A stretch of DNA of 64,000 nt from NCBI GenBank assembly GCA_036006525.1, contig DASYPP010000074.1:28401-92400 (forward strand), read 5' to 3'. Each line of letters starts with the position of its first letter. Position 1 is the stretch's first letter. Both the position numbers and the translations under genes were made by a program. This DNA comes from DASYPP01 sp036006525. Lineage in GTDB: Bacteria > Gemmatimonadota > Gemmatimonadetes > Gemmatimonadales > GWC2-71-9. A model generated the notes under the pieces. That model saw only the letters and a program-made list of their open reading frames with translations. It was not told the origin of the DNA and did no database searches. This document shows, piece by piece, positions 9,866 to 17,041 of this stretch.

Positions 9866-11125
9866 TTAAGCGGCTGCCGTATTCCTAAAAGGGCGGGTGG
9901 TAACCTCAGCAGCCGCGATCCGGGGTGTTTCCGTGACGCTCTTGCTGTCATCCCGAATCTGCCACGGCATACCGGAGGGCCCCATCCGGTCGAGGAATGG
10001 ATCGGGGTTCATTTGTTCCGGGGTAACGACCCCGGCGCCGGACCAGATTCCTTCACTGATCAGGGACGCGGCGATGACCGGCGGAATCCCGGTCTGGTAC
10101 GCCGTCGCCTGGACACCATGGCTGACAAACACGGCCTCGTGGTCCGCGATGTTATAGAGGTAAAACGCCCTCGGCTGACCGTTCTTGAATCCCTTGACCA
10201 GGGTTCCCACGCAAGTCTTTCCCTTCATCCGGCCAGCCAGGTCCTTGGGCTGAGGCAGGAGAGAGACCACGAGGTCACGCGGGGCCACGCTGGTGTCTCC
10301 GACCCTGACCTGGTCGATCCGCGAGAGGCCCAGCTGCTTCATCACCTTGAGAGTCTGCCAGGTGACGTCGTCCATGCAGAGCTTGAAGTCGATGACGTCC
10401 GCCCGGGGGAAGACCCGGGGCAGCGTCTTCACTTCTTCATGGTCCACGTAGTAGCAGGTGAGGGTGCCCAACTCGGGAAAGTCGAATGATTCGCGGCCGG
10501 TGAGCGGTGCTTCCAGGTAGTGGCGGCCGTTGCGCCAGGAGCGCGCCTCGCAGAGGCATTCATCGATGAAGACCCAGGGGCTGAACGCCGCGATGAACCC
10601 GTCATGCCCCTGGCAGACCGAGTTATCGCCGTCCCGCACCCGGATCTCGGTGACTTCATCCAGCAGGTGCTTCGCGGCATAGGCCGCATAAACGTTGGAA
10701 GTGCCCGGGTCGGCGCCGATGCCGAGCAGGGCGAGCAATCCGCGCTCGCGAAACGCTTCGTCCAGCGCGAACTGGTCATCCATCTTGGGAATGCCGTCGT
10801 CGGGGTCAGTCCCCGCGCTTGCCATGTCCATGTAATGGCAGCCGGCATCGAGGCAGGCTCCCATTACGGCCAGGTTGGTGGCCGGCAGCGCGGCATTGAG
10901 CAAGATGGTGCTACGGGTCTCACGAATTGCCCGCGCGACAGCAGCGCGGTCACCAGCATCGAGTTCCATGGCCCTGACCCGGGGGTCGTTGAGCCGGTCC
11001 GCAAGGAGGGAGGCGCGGGCGGACACCGCATCGGCAACCACGAGCTGATCGAGGGTCGCCACTTCGCAGAATTTGAGGGCGGACACGGTCCCCACCGCGC
11101 CGGCACCTAACAACATGACTCTCAC
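9866..11125 (-). CDS. Saccharopine dehydrogenase / carboxynorspermidine synthase family protein
   Basis: A 419-residue protein with an N-terminal NAD(P) Rossmann fold (MRVMLLGAGAVGTVSALKF) followed by the saccharopine-dehydrogenase C-terminal domain: LLNAALPATNLAVMGACLDAG, HYMDMAS and LGIGADPGTSNVYAAYAA. Members either cleave saccharopine to glutamate and aminoadipate semialdehyde or make carboxynorspermidine. With an aldehyde dehydrogenase immediately downstream, lysine degradation through saccharopine is one coherent reading, and polyamine metabolism is the alternative. ATG at 11125 follows AGAGGAG. The upstream 450 nt are non-coding and unusually rich in hairpins, which might regulate this gene. 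Confidence 0.85.
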   Translation of the reverse strand: MRVMLLGAGAVGTVSALKFCEVATLDQLVVADAVSARASLLADRLNDPRVRAMELDAGDRAAVARAIRETRSTILLNAALPATNLAVMGACLDAGCHYMDMASAGTDPDDGIPKMDDQFALDEAFRERGLLALLGIGADPGTSNVYAAYAAKHLLDEVTEIRVRDGDNSVCQGHDGFIAAFSPWVFIDECLCEARSWRNGRHYLEAPLTGRESFDFPELGTLTCYYVDHEEVKTLPRVFPRADVIDFKLCMDDVTWQTLKVMKQLGLSRIDQVRVGDTSVAPRDLVVSLLPQPKDLAGRMKGKTCVGTLVKGFKNGQPRAFYLYNIADHEAVFVSHGVQATAYQTGIPPVIAASLISEGIWSGAGVVTPEQMNPDPFLDRMGPSGMPWQIRDDSKSVTETPRIAAAEVTTRPFRNTAAA

Positions 11126-11172
11126 AAACTCCTCTTTTCATTGTTGGTGCGGCACTCGGTCTGGAATTGGGC

Positions 11173-11225
11173 AGGTTGCGCCGGCGTTCTCGCCGGTGGC
11201 TGCCGGCCAGAGGCCGGCGCGACCT
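11173..11225. repeat. REP-like branched palindrome
   Basis: Two hairpins, CCGGCG/CGCCGG (11181-11196) and GCCGGCC/GGCCGGC (11202-11218, 3-nt loop), sit inside an outer stem of 8 bp with one G-T wobble (11173-11180 with 11218-11225). The two-hairpin, closed-junction design is typical of REP/BIME elements. It lies about 50 nt upstream of the saccharopine dehydrogenase start. Confidence 0.65.
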
Positions 11226-11237
11226 GGCTCCTTCCTC

Positions 11238-11569
11238 GCCCCCGCCGCTGATGGGGGCTCGTAGCTCAAGGAGAAAGTCAGCTACGAGAGTGACCCTCCG
11301 CTTGGTCGGAGGATGCAAACACCCCCCCTTTGTTTTCCAGGGTGGGCAAAACCAGTCTACCACTCCCCCCCCACCCGCTGTCTAGACCCCCCATCACCTC
11401 CCCCGGGACGAAATCCGGGCTCTTGACAGGCTTGGCCATCCAGCCAAGTCAGCGGCCCGTAAAGTCTTATCATCGTTCGGGTTGGGTGGTCGGCAAGGGG
11501 GACGGTTCAGGGGATGAACCGGGCCACGATGGCGGGGCTGGCCGACGCCAACTCGACCGGCCCCCGGCA
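11238..11569. other. Non-coding stretch with a tandem array of hairpins (candidate structured RNA or dispersed repeat)
   Basis: Three perfect stems follow each other almost without gaps: 11238-11243 with 11253-11258 (GCCCCC), 11258-11266 with 11280-11288 (CTCGTAGCT, 13-nt loop), and 11295-11300 with 11307-11312 (CCTCCG). They are followed by homopolymeric C runs at about 11322-11328 and 11364-11372. No ORF with protein character is seen in 11126-11569. From 11313 to 11569 I see nothing else I can name. The array is in the 5' region of the minus-strand saccharopine dehydrogenase gene. Confidence 0.5.
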
Positions 11570-11866
11570 TCAGTTGATACGGAGTCTTCTACCGGGTTGG
11601 GGGCCGGACTCGTCGTCTTCGTCGACCTGGGAGGCGGGCACCAGCTCCTGCGAGCAGTGAGGGCAGAATCGGATCACTATCCCACCGCCGCCGGCCGAAT
11701 CGGCGATCGCAATCACCCAGACCTGGTCCCCGCTCCACCACTCGTAACGTATGTCGAATTCGCAGGTGGCGACATGACCGGCGAAGGTGATACAACAGGG
11801 CTGGAAATCCTGGGGCACGTCACGGGTGCCGGCTTTGCAAAGAGTGCCGTCAATGTGGTGATCCAT
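11570..11866 (-). CDS. Small cysteine-containing hypothetical protein
   Basis: A 98-residue product I do not recognise. It contains PCCITFAGHVATCEF in the first half and a CPHCSQEL knuckle near residue 70, so two Cys pairs could bind a metal. The C-terminus is acidic, then basic (DEDDESGPQ, RRLRIN). Composition is protein-like (WWSGDQVWVIAIAD) rather than a GC shadow. ATG at 11866; there is no overlapping better candidate. The gene is isolated between the hairpin-rich stretch and the divergent padR gene. Function unknown. Confidence 0.55.
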   Translation of the reverse strand: MDHHIDGTLCKAGTRDVPQDFQPCCITFAGHVATCEFDIRYEWWSGDQVWVIAIADSAGGGGIVIRFCPHCSQELVPASQVDEDDESGPQPGRRLRIN

Positions 11867-11986
11867 GAATTGTTCCTGAGTGGGGCGGTGGGCCGGTCGG
11901 TCAGTGGGTTGGTAGGCAAACTACCGAAACTCCTGCCCACGTGCCCACACCGGCCCACTCACCCACCGATCTTGATGCTGAAACCA

Positions 11987-12039
11987 ACACGATATATCTT
12001 GCGTAATAACTCAAGACCTAACTGGAGAGTGTATCGTGT
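11987..12039 (+). promoter_or_regulatory. Inverted repeat spanning the padR start, candidate operator
   Basis: ACACGATA at 11987-11994 is repeated as its exact complement TATCGTGT at 12032-12039, which covers the GTG start at 12036. The AT-rich stretch between (GATATATCTT, TAATAAC) stands out from the GC-rich surroundings and could hold the promoter. PadR proteins commonly repress their own operon, so autoregulation is plausible. Confidence 0.4.
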
Positions 12040-12626
12040 CTAAGTCGAGAGATGACTGGGGGTTCGGTGAATTCTTCGCAGGCTTTGGCCCCTGGGGGAA
12101 AGGCGGATCATGGGGCGGCCATTGGGGCGGCTTGGGCCGAGGCGCGCGCCGGGGCCGGCAGCAGATTTTCGAGTCGGGCGAGGTGAAATTCGTCATTCTT
12201 CGCCTCCTCAAGGAAAAGCCGATGCACGGCTACGAAGTGATCAAGGCGCTGGAAGAGAAGTTGGGCGGTTGTTACACCCCGTCGGCCGGCACGGTGTATC
12301 CCACCCTGCAGCTGCTGGAAGACCAGGGCTACATCCGCGCCGTGGATACCGAAGGAAAAAAGGTGTATCACATTACGCCGGAAGGCGAGCAGTTCCTGGT
12401 GGAGCATCGGGATGTGCTGGAGGAGATCTTCGACCGGGTCCGGGAAACCGTCCGGGATTTTGCGGGCGGGGCCATGGGAGAGCTGAACGGCGCTTTCGGG
12501 AAGGTAGCGCGCGCGACCTACAAGCGAGCCTGGCGCAAGGGGCCGGAACATCCGGCGGTCAAGAAAGTTGCCGAGATCCTCGAGCGCACCGCCCACGAGA
12601 TTGAACAGGCCTGGGAATCGAACTAG
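12036..12626 (+). CDS. PadR family transcriptional regulator
   Basis: A 196-residue protein. After a Gly/Trp-rich, low-complexity N-terminus (residues 1-45) comes a PadR winged helix: KFVILRLLKEKPMHGYEVIKALEEK, then TPSAGTVYPTLQLLEDQGYI and KKVYHITPEG. The C-terminal part is helical and should mediate dimerisation. Start GTG at 12036 after GGAGAG. The gene is followed after 11 nt by a small membrane protein, an arrangement common for PadR regulators that control a membrane stress or efflux partner. A palindrome at the start suggests autorepression. The effector is unknown. Confidence 0.9.
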   Translation: MSKSRDDWGFGEFFAGFGPWGKGGSWGGHWGGLGRGARRGRQQIFESGEVKFVILRLLKEKPMHGYEVIKALEEKLGGCYTPSAGTVYPTLQLLEDQGYIRAVDTEGKKVYHITPEGEQFLVEHRDVLEEIFDRVRETVRDFAGGAMGELNGAFGKVARATYKRAWRKGPEHPAVKKVAEILERTAHEIEQAWESN

Positions 12627-12637
12627 GGAGACAAACC

Positions 12638-12952
12638 ATGGACTCGCACGGCTGGGTGTTCTGGGTAGTGATACCGTTTTTCTTCTTTGCGTTTTTCCGG
12701 GGCGGCCGCCGCTGGGGGAATTCCTCAGTGCGTCGCAAGATGAAGCGGAGGATGCAACAGCACATTCGGGCGGGTGTCGGGTCTGATACAGACCTGGACT
12801 ACAAGCAGGACGAGGAACTGGCCGAGCACCGGCATTACATCGACGAACTGGAGAAGCGGGTGGCCGAGCTGGAAAACCGGCTGGACTTTACGGAGCGACT
12901 ACTGGCGGGGCGGCGGGAATCCGTGGCCGAAGGGTCTCAAGAGTTGGGGTGA
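12638..12952 (+). CDS. Small membrane-anchored coiled-coil protein (PspB-like arrangement)
   Basis: A 104-residue protein with one N-terminal membrane segment (WVFWVVIPFFFFAFF, residues 6-20), a basic stretch (RRKMKRRMQQ), and a C-terminal heptad-like helix (HRHYIDELEKRVAELENRL). The order of TM, basic loop and coiled coil resembles phage-shock protein B, but I see no conserved PspB sequence, so the call is topological. ATG at 12638, 11 nt after padR, so one operon. It overlaps the end of the convergent MEDS gene by 16 nt. Confidence 0.7.
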   Translation: MDSHGWVFWVVIPFFFFAFFRGGRRWGNSSVRRKMKRRMQQHIRAGVGSDTDLDYKQDEELAEHRHYIDELEKRVAELENRLDFTERLLAGRRESVAEGSQELG

Positions 12953-13725
12953 GGTTTGCCGAAATGTCGGCGGGCCCGCTTCAGGATCTTTTCCGAATCG
13001 CCGGTCATGTTGGCACGGAGCCATCGCACCAGGGCCTCGCCGGGAGGCAGGCTGGACGGTGCCGTCTGTAGCTGGTGCTGAAACACATCGCGAACCTGGG
13101 CGCCCAGCGGCCCGAGGACTTCGTCCATGGCGCAGTGGAGGACTGACTCGATCCGGTCATTGGTCGGGAGCAAGGTGGAATGGGCGCAGATTACCGCGTC
13201 CATTTCGTCGCTGTGGAAGTCTGGCGCAAAGACGTCGACCGGATATCCGCAGAACAGACTGAAGCCGCCCGAATGCAGGATGCGATTCCAGTAATGCTCC
13301 AGGCGGATTGCCTCGGAGAACCGCCTCGCCTTCCACAGCAGCGCGACCATCTCACCAAAGGCATGCCCACCCGCCTGGGGATTCTCCGGCTGGATCCGCC
13401 GCAAGACTCCGCGAATTACCGACTCGAATCGATCCCAGTCCGGTTGCCCGGCAATCATGAATTGCGCCAGGGTCTTTCCGGCATCGATCAACAGGAGACG
13501 CTGCTCCTGCTCGGCGTCCACTGGCGAAATACCGTGGGTCCAGAGCTGTTGGCAGATCGCGTTGCGGTGTTGGGGTGTTGCAATGACGAGAGCGCCCTCC
13601 CCACGCGTCAGGGCATCGGCGAGAATGCGGCTCACGTTATTGATGAGGGGGCGGCTGTCACTCCCGTACAACTGAACGACGTGCCCGGACACTACGTGGT
13701 CATGCAATTCTGAGGGAACCGCCAT
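12937..13725 (-). CDS. MEDS-domain (DcmR-like sensory) protein
   Basis: A 262-residue soluble protein with the MEDS signature: GHVVQLYGSDSRPLINNVSRILADALTRGEG region, VIATPQHRNAICQQL, LLIDAGKTLAQFM, and FGEMVALLWKA with CGYPVDVF. MEDS domains are degenerate RecA/KaiC-like folds often paired with histidine kinases or used as hydrocarbon/volatile sensors; here the domain stands alone with an alpha-helical C-terminal tail. ATG at 13725 is taken because family similarity begins at once; the frame extends 37 codons upstream without similarity. It is separated from the sulfur operon by a terminator-like hairpin. Confidence 0.8.
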   Translation of the reverse strand: MAVPSELHDHVVSGHVVQLYGSDSRPLINNVSRILADALTRGEGALVIATPQHRNAICQQLWTHGISPVDAEQEQRLLLIDAGKTLAQFMIAGQPDWDRFESVIRGVLRRIQPENPQAGGHAFGEMVALLWKARRFSEAIRLEHYWNRILHSGGFSLFCGYPVDVFAPDFHSDEMDAVICAHSTLLPTNDRIESVLHCAMDEVLGPLGAQVRDVFQHQLQTAPSSLPPGEALVRWLRANMTGDSEKILKRARRHFGKPHPNS

Positions 13726-13832
13726 CAAACCCCCGCAACGACGTGGGTGCTTCTCAATGCCGGTAACTAACGTGGGAGGGAGCGGGGGAAGTTGCAACGA
13801 CTGCGGTGGGCCCCGATTGAGTGATCTGCCGC

Positions 13833-13881
13833 ACAAAACTAATCCGCAACCCCTCTATATCGCAGCCCTATATAGCGGATT
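13833..13881 (-). terminator. Terminator-like hairpin after the sulfur operon
   Basis: On the minus strand AATCCGC (13881-13875) pairs with GCGGATT (13847-13841) and an inner CTATAT/ATATAG stem stacks inside. The stem is followed by AGTTTTG. It begins 3 nt downstream of the rhodanese stop at 13884, matching a rho-independent terminator for the five-gene operon. Confidence 0.6.
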
Positions 13882-13883
13882 GC

Positions 13884-14486
13884 CTAGTAAAAGCAACCTC
13901 CTGGTCCGATATCGAAGCTCTCTTTGTCCCTCCTCGTTGAGTCGGGTCGAGGCCGGGGGACGGAAATCGGTCTGGAAGGGGCGGGGACCGGACTTCCGCC
14001 GAAGAACCGGCTCCGTTCCAGGCGGGCGGCAAATTCTTCCTCCGCCCTGTGGCTCATGCCAGGGGGAAGGGAAGGATGCAGGACCTGCTCGTCCCACGCG
14101 GCCAACCCCCCGGCGAGCACGTACACCCGGGAATAGCCCTGGGCTTTGAGCAGCAACCAGGCGCGTGCCGCGCTCTCCTCGGCCTCATCATAGAGCACCA
14201 CGATCGTTGCTACGGGCAACCTGGCCTGGCCTGGGTCGGCGGCTCCCAACCACATTGCGCCCGGAATGTGATAGGACTCGAAGGCGGACTGAGAACGCAG
14301 ATCCACCAGGGTCAGACCGGCGGTGCCGTTCTCCATGATCCGGGCCGCCAGGCTTTCGGCCTCGATCGCATCGTGGTGAGCTGGAATCGATTCGGCAGTG
14401 GCCGGGTCCGTGACCCGGCTGGCCGGCGCCAGGACGGCGGCTCCGCCGAGGACCAGTGCGGTGAGTCCCAGCATCCGGTTGATCAT
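13884..14486 (-). CDS. Exported rhodanese-like protein lacking the catalytic cysteine
   Basis: A 200-residue protein with an N-terminal signal or anchor (LGLTALVLGGAAVLAP) and a single rhodanese fold: GLTLVDLRSQSAFESYHIPGA, then YSRVYVLAGGLAAW. The active-site loop that normally reads Cys-x-x-Gly-x-Arg is LYDEAEESAARA, with no cysteine, so it should not transfer sulfur itself. The C-terminal tail is Pro/Arg/Ser-rich and ends in GGCFY. ATG at 14486 overlaps the preceding transporter stop by 4 nt (ATGA). As last gene of the sulfur operon it may act as a binding or scaffold protein for a sulfur carrier. Confidence 0.8.
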   Translation of the reverse strand: MINRMLGLTALVLGGAAVLAPASRVTDPATAESIPAHHDAIEAESLAARIMENGTAGLTLVDLRSQSAFESYHIPGAMWLGAADPGQARLPVATIVVLYDEAEESAARAWLLLKAQGYSRVYVLAGGLAAWDEQVLHPSLPPGMSHRAEEEFAARLERSRFFGGSPVPAPSRPISVPRPRPDSTRRDKESFDIGPGGCFY

Positions 14487-15091
14487 TCCGGTTGTACCAG
14501 CCGGTTTCCTCGGCTCTTCTCGATACGGCCGGCCAACGCGAAACCGCCCAGGGCCAGTAGCGTCACAATTCCAACCACTATGCCGGGCCGGACCGACAGC
14601 AGCGCGGGGAAGCTGATCCGCCCCATGCTGGTGCTCTCCGCGAATGGGCGGATCGCGGGGTAGATCTCTCCGTAGAGGAGGATCCCCGCCATCATCCCGG
14701 CAAACACCACGAGAGCATCCAGCTTCCCGGTGGCGGCGGCAACGCACGAGGTTCCAGGGCAATAGCCGCCGATCACGAAGCCGGCGCCGAAGAGCAGGCC
14801 GCCGATGACCTGGGGAACCAGGTAGGTCGGGCTCAGCAGGATCAGTGAGACGTCGAGCACGCCCGCCTGTCCCAGCCAGAAGAGTCCCAGCAGGGCGGTC
14901 AGGATTGCCGAGAACATCACCTTGAACACCGTGAGGTCGTTCAGGTAGAACTGGGAGGCGAGCTTCCTGCCGTTGCCGAGCCCGGCGCGTTCCAGGAAGA
15001 AGCCGAATGCAGCCCCGATCAGCATCGCGACGACCAGTCCGGAACGGGGACCCAGGACCCCCGCCTGGTAGAAGGGCGCGGTCAGGTCCAT
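14483..15091 (-). CDS. YeeE/YedE-family transporter subunit, second half (DUF6691 type)
   Basis: A 202-residue integral membrane protein with five to six hydrophobic segments. It carries GYCPGTSCVAAATGK, the conserved cysteine motif of the YeeE/YedE (thiosulfate/sulfur-compound) transporter superfamily. Two half-size proteins, this one and 15082-15657, together correspond to one full-length TsuA-like transporter, which uses such cysteines to relay thiosulfate. ATG at 15091 overlaps the upstream half-transporter by 10 nt, and the stop overlaps the next gene by 4 nt. Import of a reduced sulfur compound across the inner membrane is expected. Confidence 0.87.
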   Translation of the reverse strand: MDLTAPFYQAGVLGPRSGLVVAMLIGAAFGFFLERAGLGNGRKLASQFYLNDLTVFKVMFSAILTALLGLFWLGQAGVLDVSLILLSPTYLVPQVIGGLLFGAGFVIGGYCPGTSCVAAATGKLDALVVFAGMMAGILLYGEIYPAIRPFAESTSMGRISFPALLSVRPGIVVGIVTLLALGGFALAGRIEKSRGNRLVQPE

Positions 15092-15657
15092 TGCCGCCTC
15101 ACCAGTCCGGCGACCAGGTATGCGCCGGCGAAAAGGGCTAGCATGAACGCCCAGCTGCCCACGTTGAGCAGCGCGCCACCGGTCAGACCCTGGCCGCTGG
15201 TGCACCCGCGGGCCAGCCGGGTGGCGAATCCCATCACCGCGCCACCGGCTACCGCGGTCAGCAACCGGGGCGATGCTCCGATCTGCCTGCCTGTGATGCC
15301 CCGCTTCAACCGTCCCGCCAGCAATGCCGATACGAAACCACCAATGAAGATCCCGGCCAGCTCCAGCACCAGCCAGGTTCCCAGCGTGCCGCCCGGCGTG
15401 GTGCCGAGGTAGGGCCTGAAGAACTCGCTGTTCGCGGCATGACCCGGTGCGACGGTCTGCACACCAGCGCCCACAATGGAAACCACCCCGCCCGACGCAC
15501 CCAGGCCGTGGCCCATGGTAATGAAAGCGGTCAGCAGCACCAGCCCCAGCCCGACACCGGCAAGGTACGGGTTCATGTACGGGGCCGGGGCTCGCCGCTG
15601 CTGAACGGCGATCCTGGTCGTGGCCTGATCAACCTCGGTAATAGCTGCCGTAGTCAT
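15082..15657 (-). CDS. YeeE/YedE-family transporter subunit, first half
   Basis: A 191-residue membrane protein. After about 25 polar residues come hydrophobic segments (YLAGVGLGLVLLTAFIT, WLVLELAGIFIGGFVSALL, WAFMLALFAGAYLVAGLV) and the family motif RGCTSGQGLTGGALL with its conserved cysteine. It pairs with 14483-15091 to form a split YeeE/YedE transporter. ATG at 15657 lies inside the end of the aminotransferase gene (29-nt overlap), so translation is probably coupled. The role inferred is thiosulfate or related sulfur uptake feeding the sulfurtransferases of the same operon. Confidence 0.87.
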   Translation of the reverse strand: MTTAAITEVDQATTRIAVQQRRAPAPYMNPYLAGVGLGLVLLTAFITMGHGLGASGGVVSIVGAGVQTVAPGHAANSEFFRPYLGTTPGGTLGTWLVLELAGIFIGGFVSALLAGRLKRGITGRQIGASPRLLTAVAGGAVMGFATRLARGCTSGQGLTGGALLNVGSWAFMLALFAGAYLVAGLVRRQWT

Positions 15658-17038
15658 ACCGGGTCCCCGTTGGATGGTATTCGCCGGACTTCGCATCGAC
15701 CCGATACTTGCCGCGGACATCACCGGCGGCGATGGCTTCCAGGCCGGCGCTGATGCGATCGATATCGCCCACCGTGTTGTAGGCACCCATGCTGAGCCGC
15801 ACGGCGCCCGGTCCATCGCGGCGATCCCCGGCCAGGATTCTGCGTTTGATCTCCCGAGTGCCGGCCTCATCGATCCCTAACAGGTGCTTCAGGTGAATCT
15901 GGGCGCAGAAGCACCCGCTACGGGTTCCGACTGCCCACTCGTGACTCAGGATCGCGGCGACGAGGGCATGGGGCCGGCCTTCCAGGTTGAAGGCGATCAC
16001 GCCGAGCCGTTGCTTCGCCCGGGTGGGCTCGGCGTCGCCATAGAGGGTGAGACCGGGAATCCGTCCCAACCGGCGCAAGGCCAGGGAGGTAAGGGCGGAC
16101 TCGTGGCCGGTGATCGCCGGCCAGCCGATTTCCTGGATCCGCTCGATCGCCGCAGCGAGCGCGATCGCACCCACGATGCACGGGGTTCCCGCTTCTTCCC
16201 GATCCGGCAAGCCGGTCCAGGCGACCTCACCCTGGTTCACGACATCCACGGTGCCACCGCCCACCTCGTAAGGATCATTCTCCAGGAACAGCTGGCGGGG
16301 ACCGACCAGCACCCCCGCGCCGAACGGCGCGTAGATCTTGTGCCCGGAGAACACCACGAAGTCCAGGTGCGCCGGGTCCGTGGCGGGTCGCATGTCGATG
16401 GCGCGGTGGGGCGCAAGTTGGGCGGCGTCCACCAGTATCCGGGCGCCGACCTCATGGGCCAGGCGGGCGTACCGGTGCACCGGATTGATTATCCCAGTGA
16501 CGTTCGAAGCTCCAGTGACAGCGACCACCCCGATGCGCGACCCGTGCTGCCGAAGCAGGCTCCGGAAGTGCTCCTCGTCGATCCGGCCAGCGGCGTCGAG
16601 CTGGATGTGGATGACCTGGCCTACCTTCCGCCAGGGGAGATCGTTGGAATGGTGCTCCATGGAGGACACCAGGACCACCGGACGATGGGACCAATCCAAC
16701 CGCCGCGCGACCTGGTTGATGCCATGGGTCGTGTTGCGGCAGAAGATGACCACGTCGGATGGCCTCGCCCTGACGAAGCGGGCCACCGAGTCTCGCGCTT
16801 CCTCGAAGGCATGGGAAGACAGCCGGGACTTGAAGCCCATGCCCCGATGGACATTGCTGTACCAGCGGGAGAAGCGATTGACGGTCTTGAGCACTCCGGT
16901 GAAAGGCGGAGTGCTGGCGGCGTTGTCCAGGTTGACGTAACGCCGTTCGCCTCCACCCAGCACCGGAACCCGCACCCGGGAGCCGACGGTAAGTCGGGCA
17001 GGGACGCCCGACGTAGCCCGTTTCGCGAGTGCGGGCAC
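15629..17038 (-). CDS. Aminotransferase class V / cysteine desulfurase-like enzyme
   Basis: A 469-residue PLP enzyme. Motifs include NLDNAASTPPF, RNTTHGINQVA, SSMEHHSNDLPW, DAAQLAPHRAID, FSGHKIYAPFGAG with the Schiff-base Lys234, and RSGCFCAQ with Cys376 and Cys378 where SufS-type desulfurases place the persulfide cysteine. It probably mobilises sulfur from cysteine or a related thiol. Start GTG at 17038 with GGGAG upstream. Residues about 9-16 are encoded by a REP-like hairpin (16993-17012), which makes the N-terminus unusual. It is the second gene of the sulfur operon, 3 nt after the sulfurtransferase. Confidence 0.88.
   Translation of the reverse strand: MPALAKRATSGVPARLTVGSRVRVPVLGGGERRYVNLDNAASTPPFTGVLKTVNRFSRWYSNVHRGMGFKSRLSSHAFEEARDSVARFVRARPSDVVIFCRNTTHGINQVARRLDWSHRPVVLVSSMEHHSNDLPWRKVGQVIHIQLDAAGRIDEEHFRSLLRQHGSRIGVVAVTGASNVTGIINPVHRYARLAHEVGARILVDAAQLAPHRAIDMRPATDPAHLDFVVFSGHKIYAPFGAGVLVGPRQLFLENDPYEVGGGTVDVVNQGEVAWTGLPDREEAGTPCIVGAIALAAAIERIQEIGWPAITGHESALTSLALRRLGRIPGLTLYGDAEPTRAKQRLGVIAFNLEGRPHALVAAILSHEWAVGTRSGCFCAQIHLKHLLGIDEAGTREIKRRILAGDRRDGPGAVRLSMGAYNTVGDIDRISAGLEAIAAGDVRGKYRVDAKSGEYHPTGTRYDYGSYYRG
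16993..17012. repeat. REP-like hairpin inside a coding sequence
   Basis: GTCGGGC at 16993-16999 pairs exactly with GCCCGAC at 17006-17012, loop AGGGAC. Stem sequence and 6-nt loop are like the REP hairpins at 63643-63720 (GGTCGGGC/GCCCGACC, loop ACGGAG). It falls within the N-terminal codons of the class V aminotransferase. Confidence 0.5.
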
Positions 17039-17041
17039 GCT

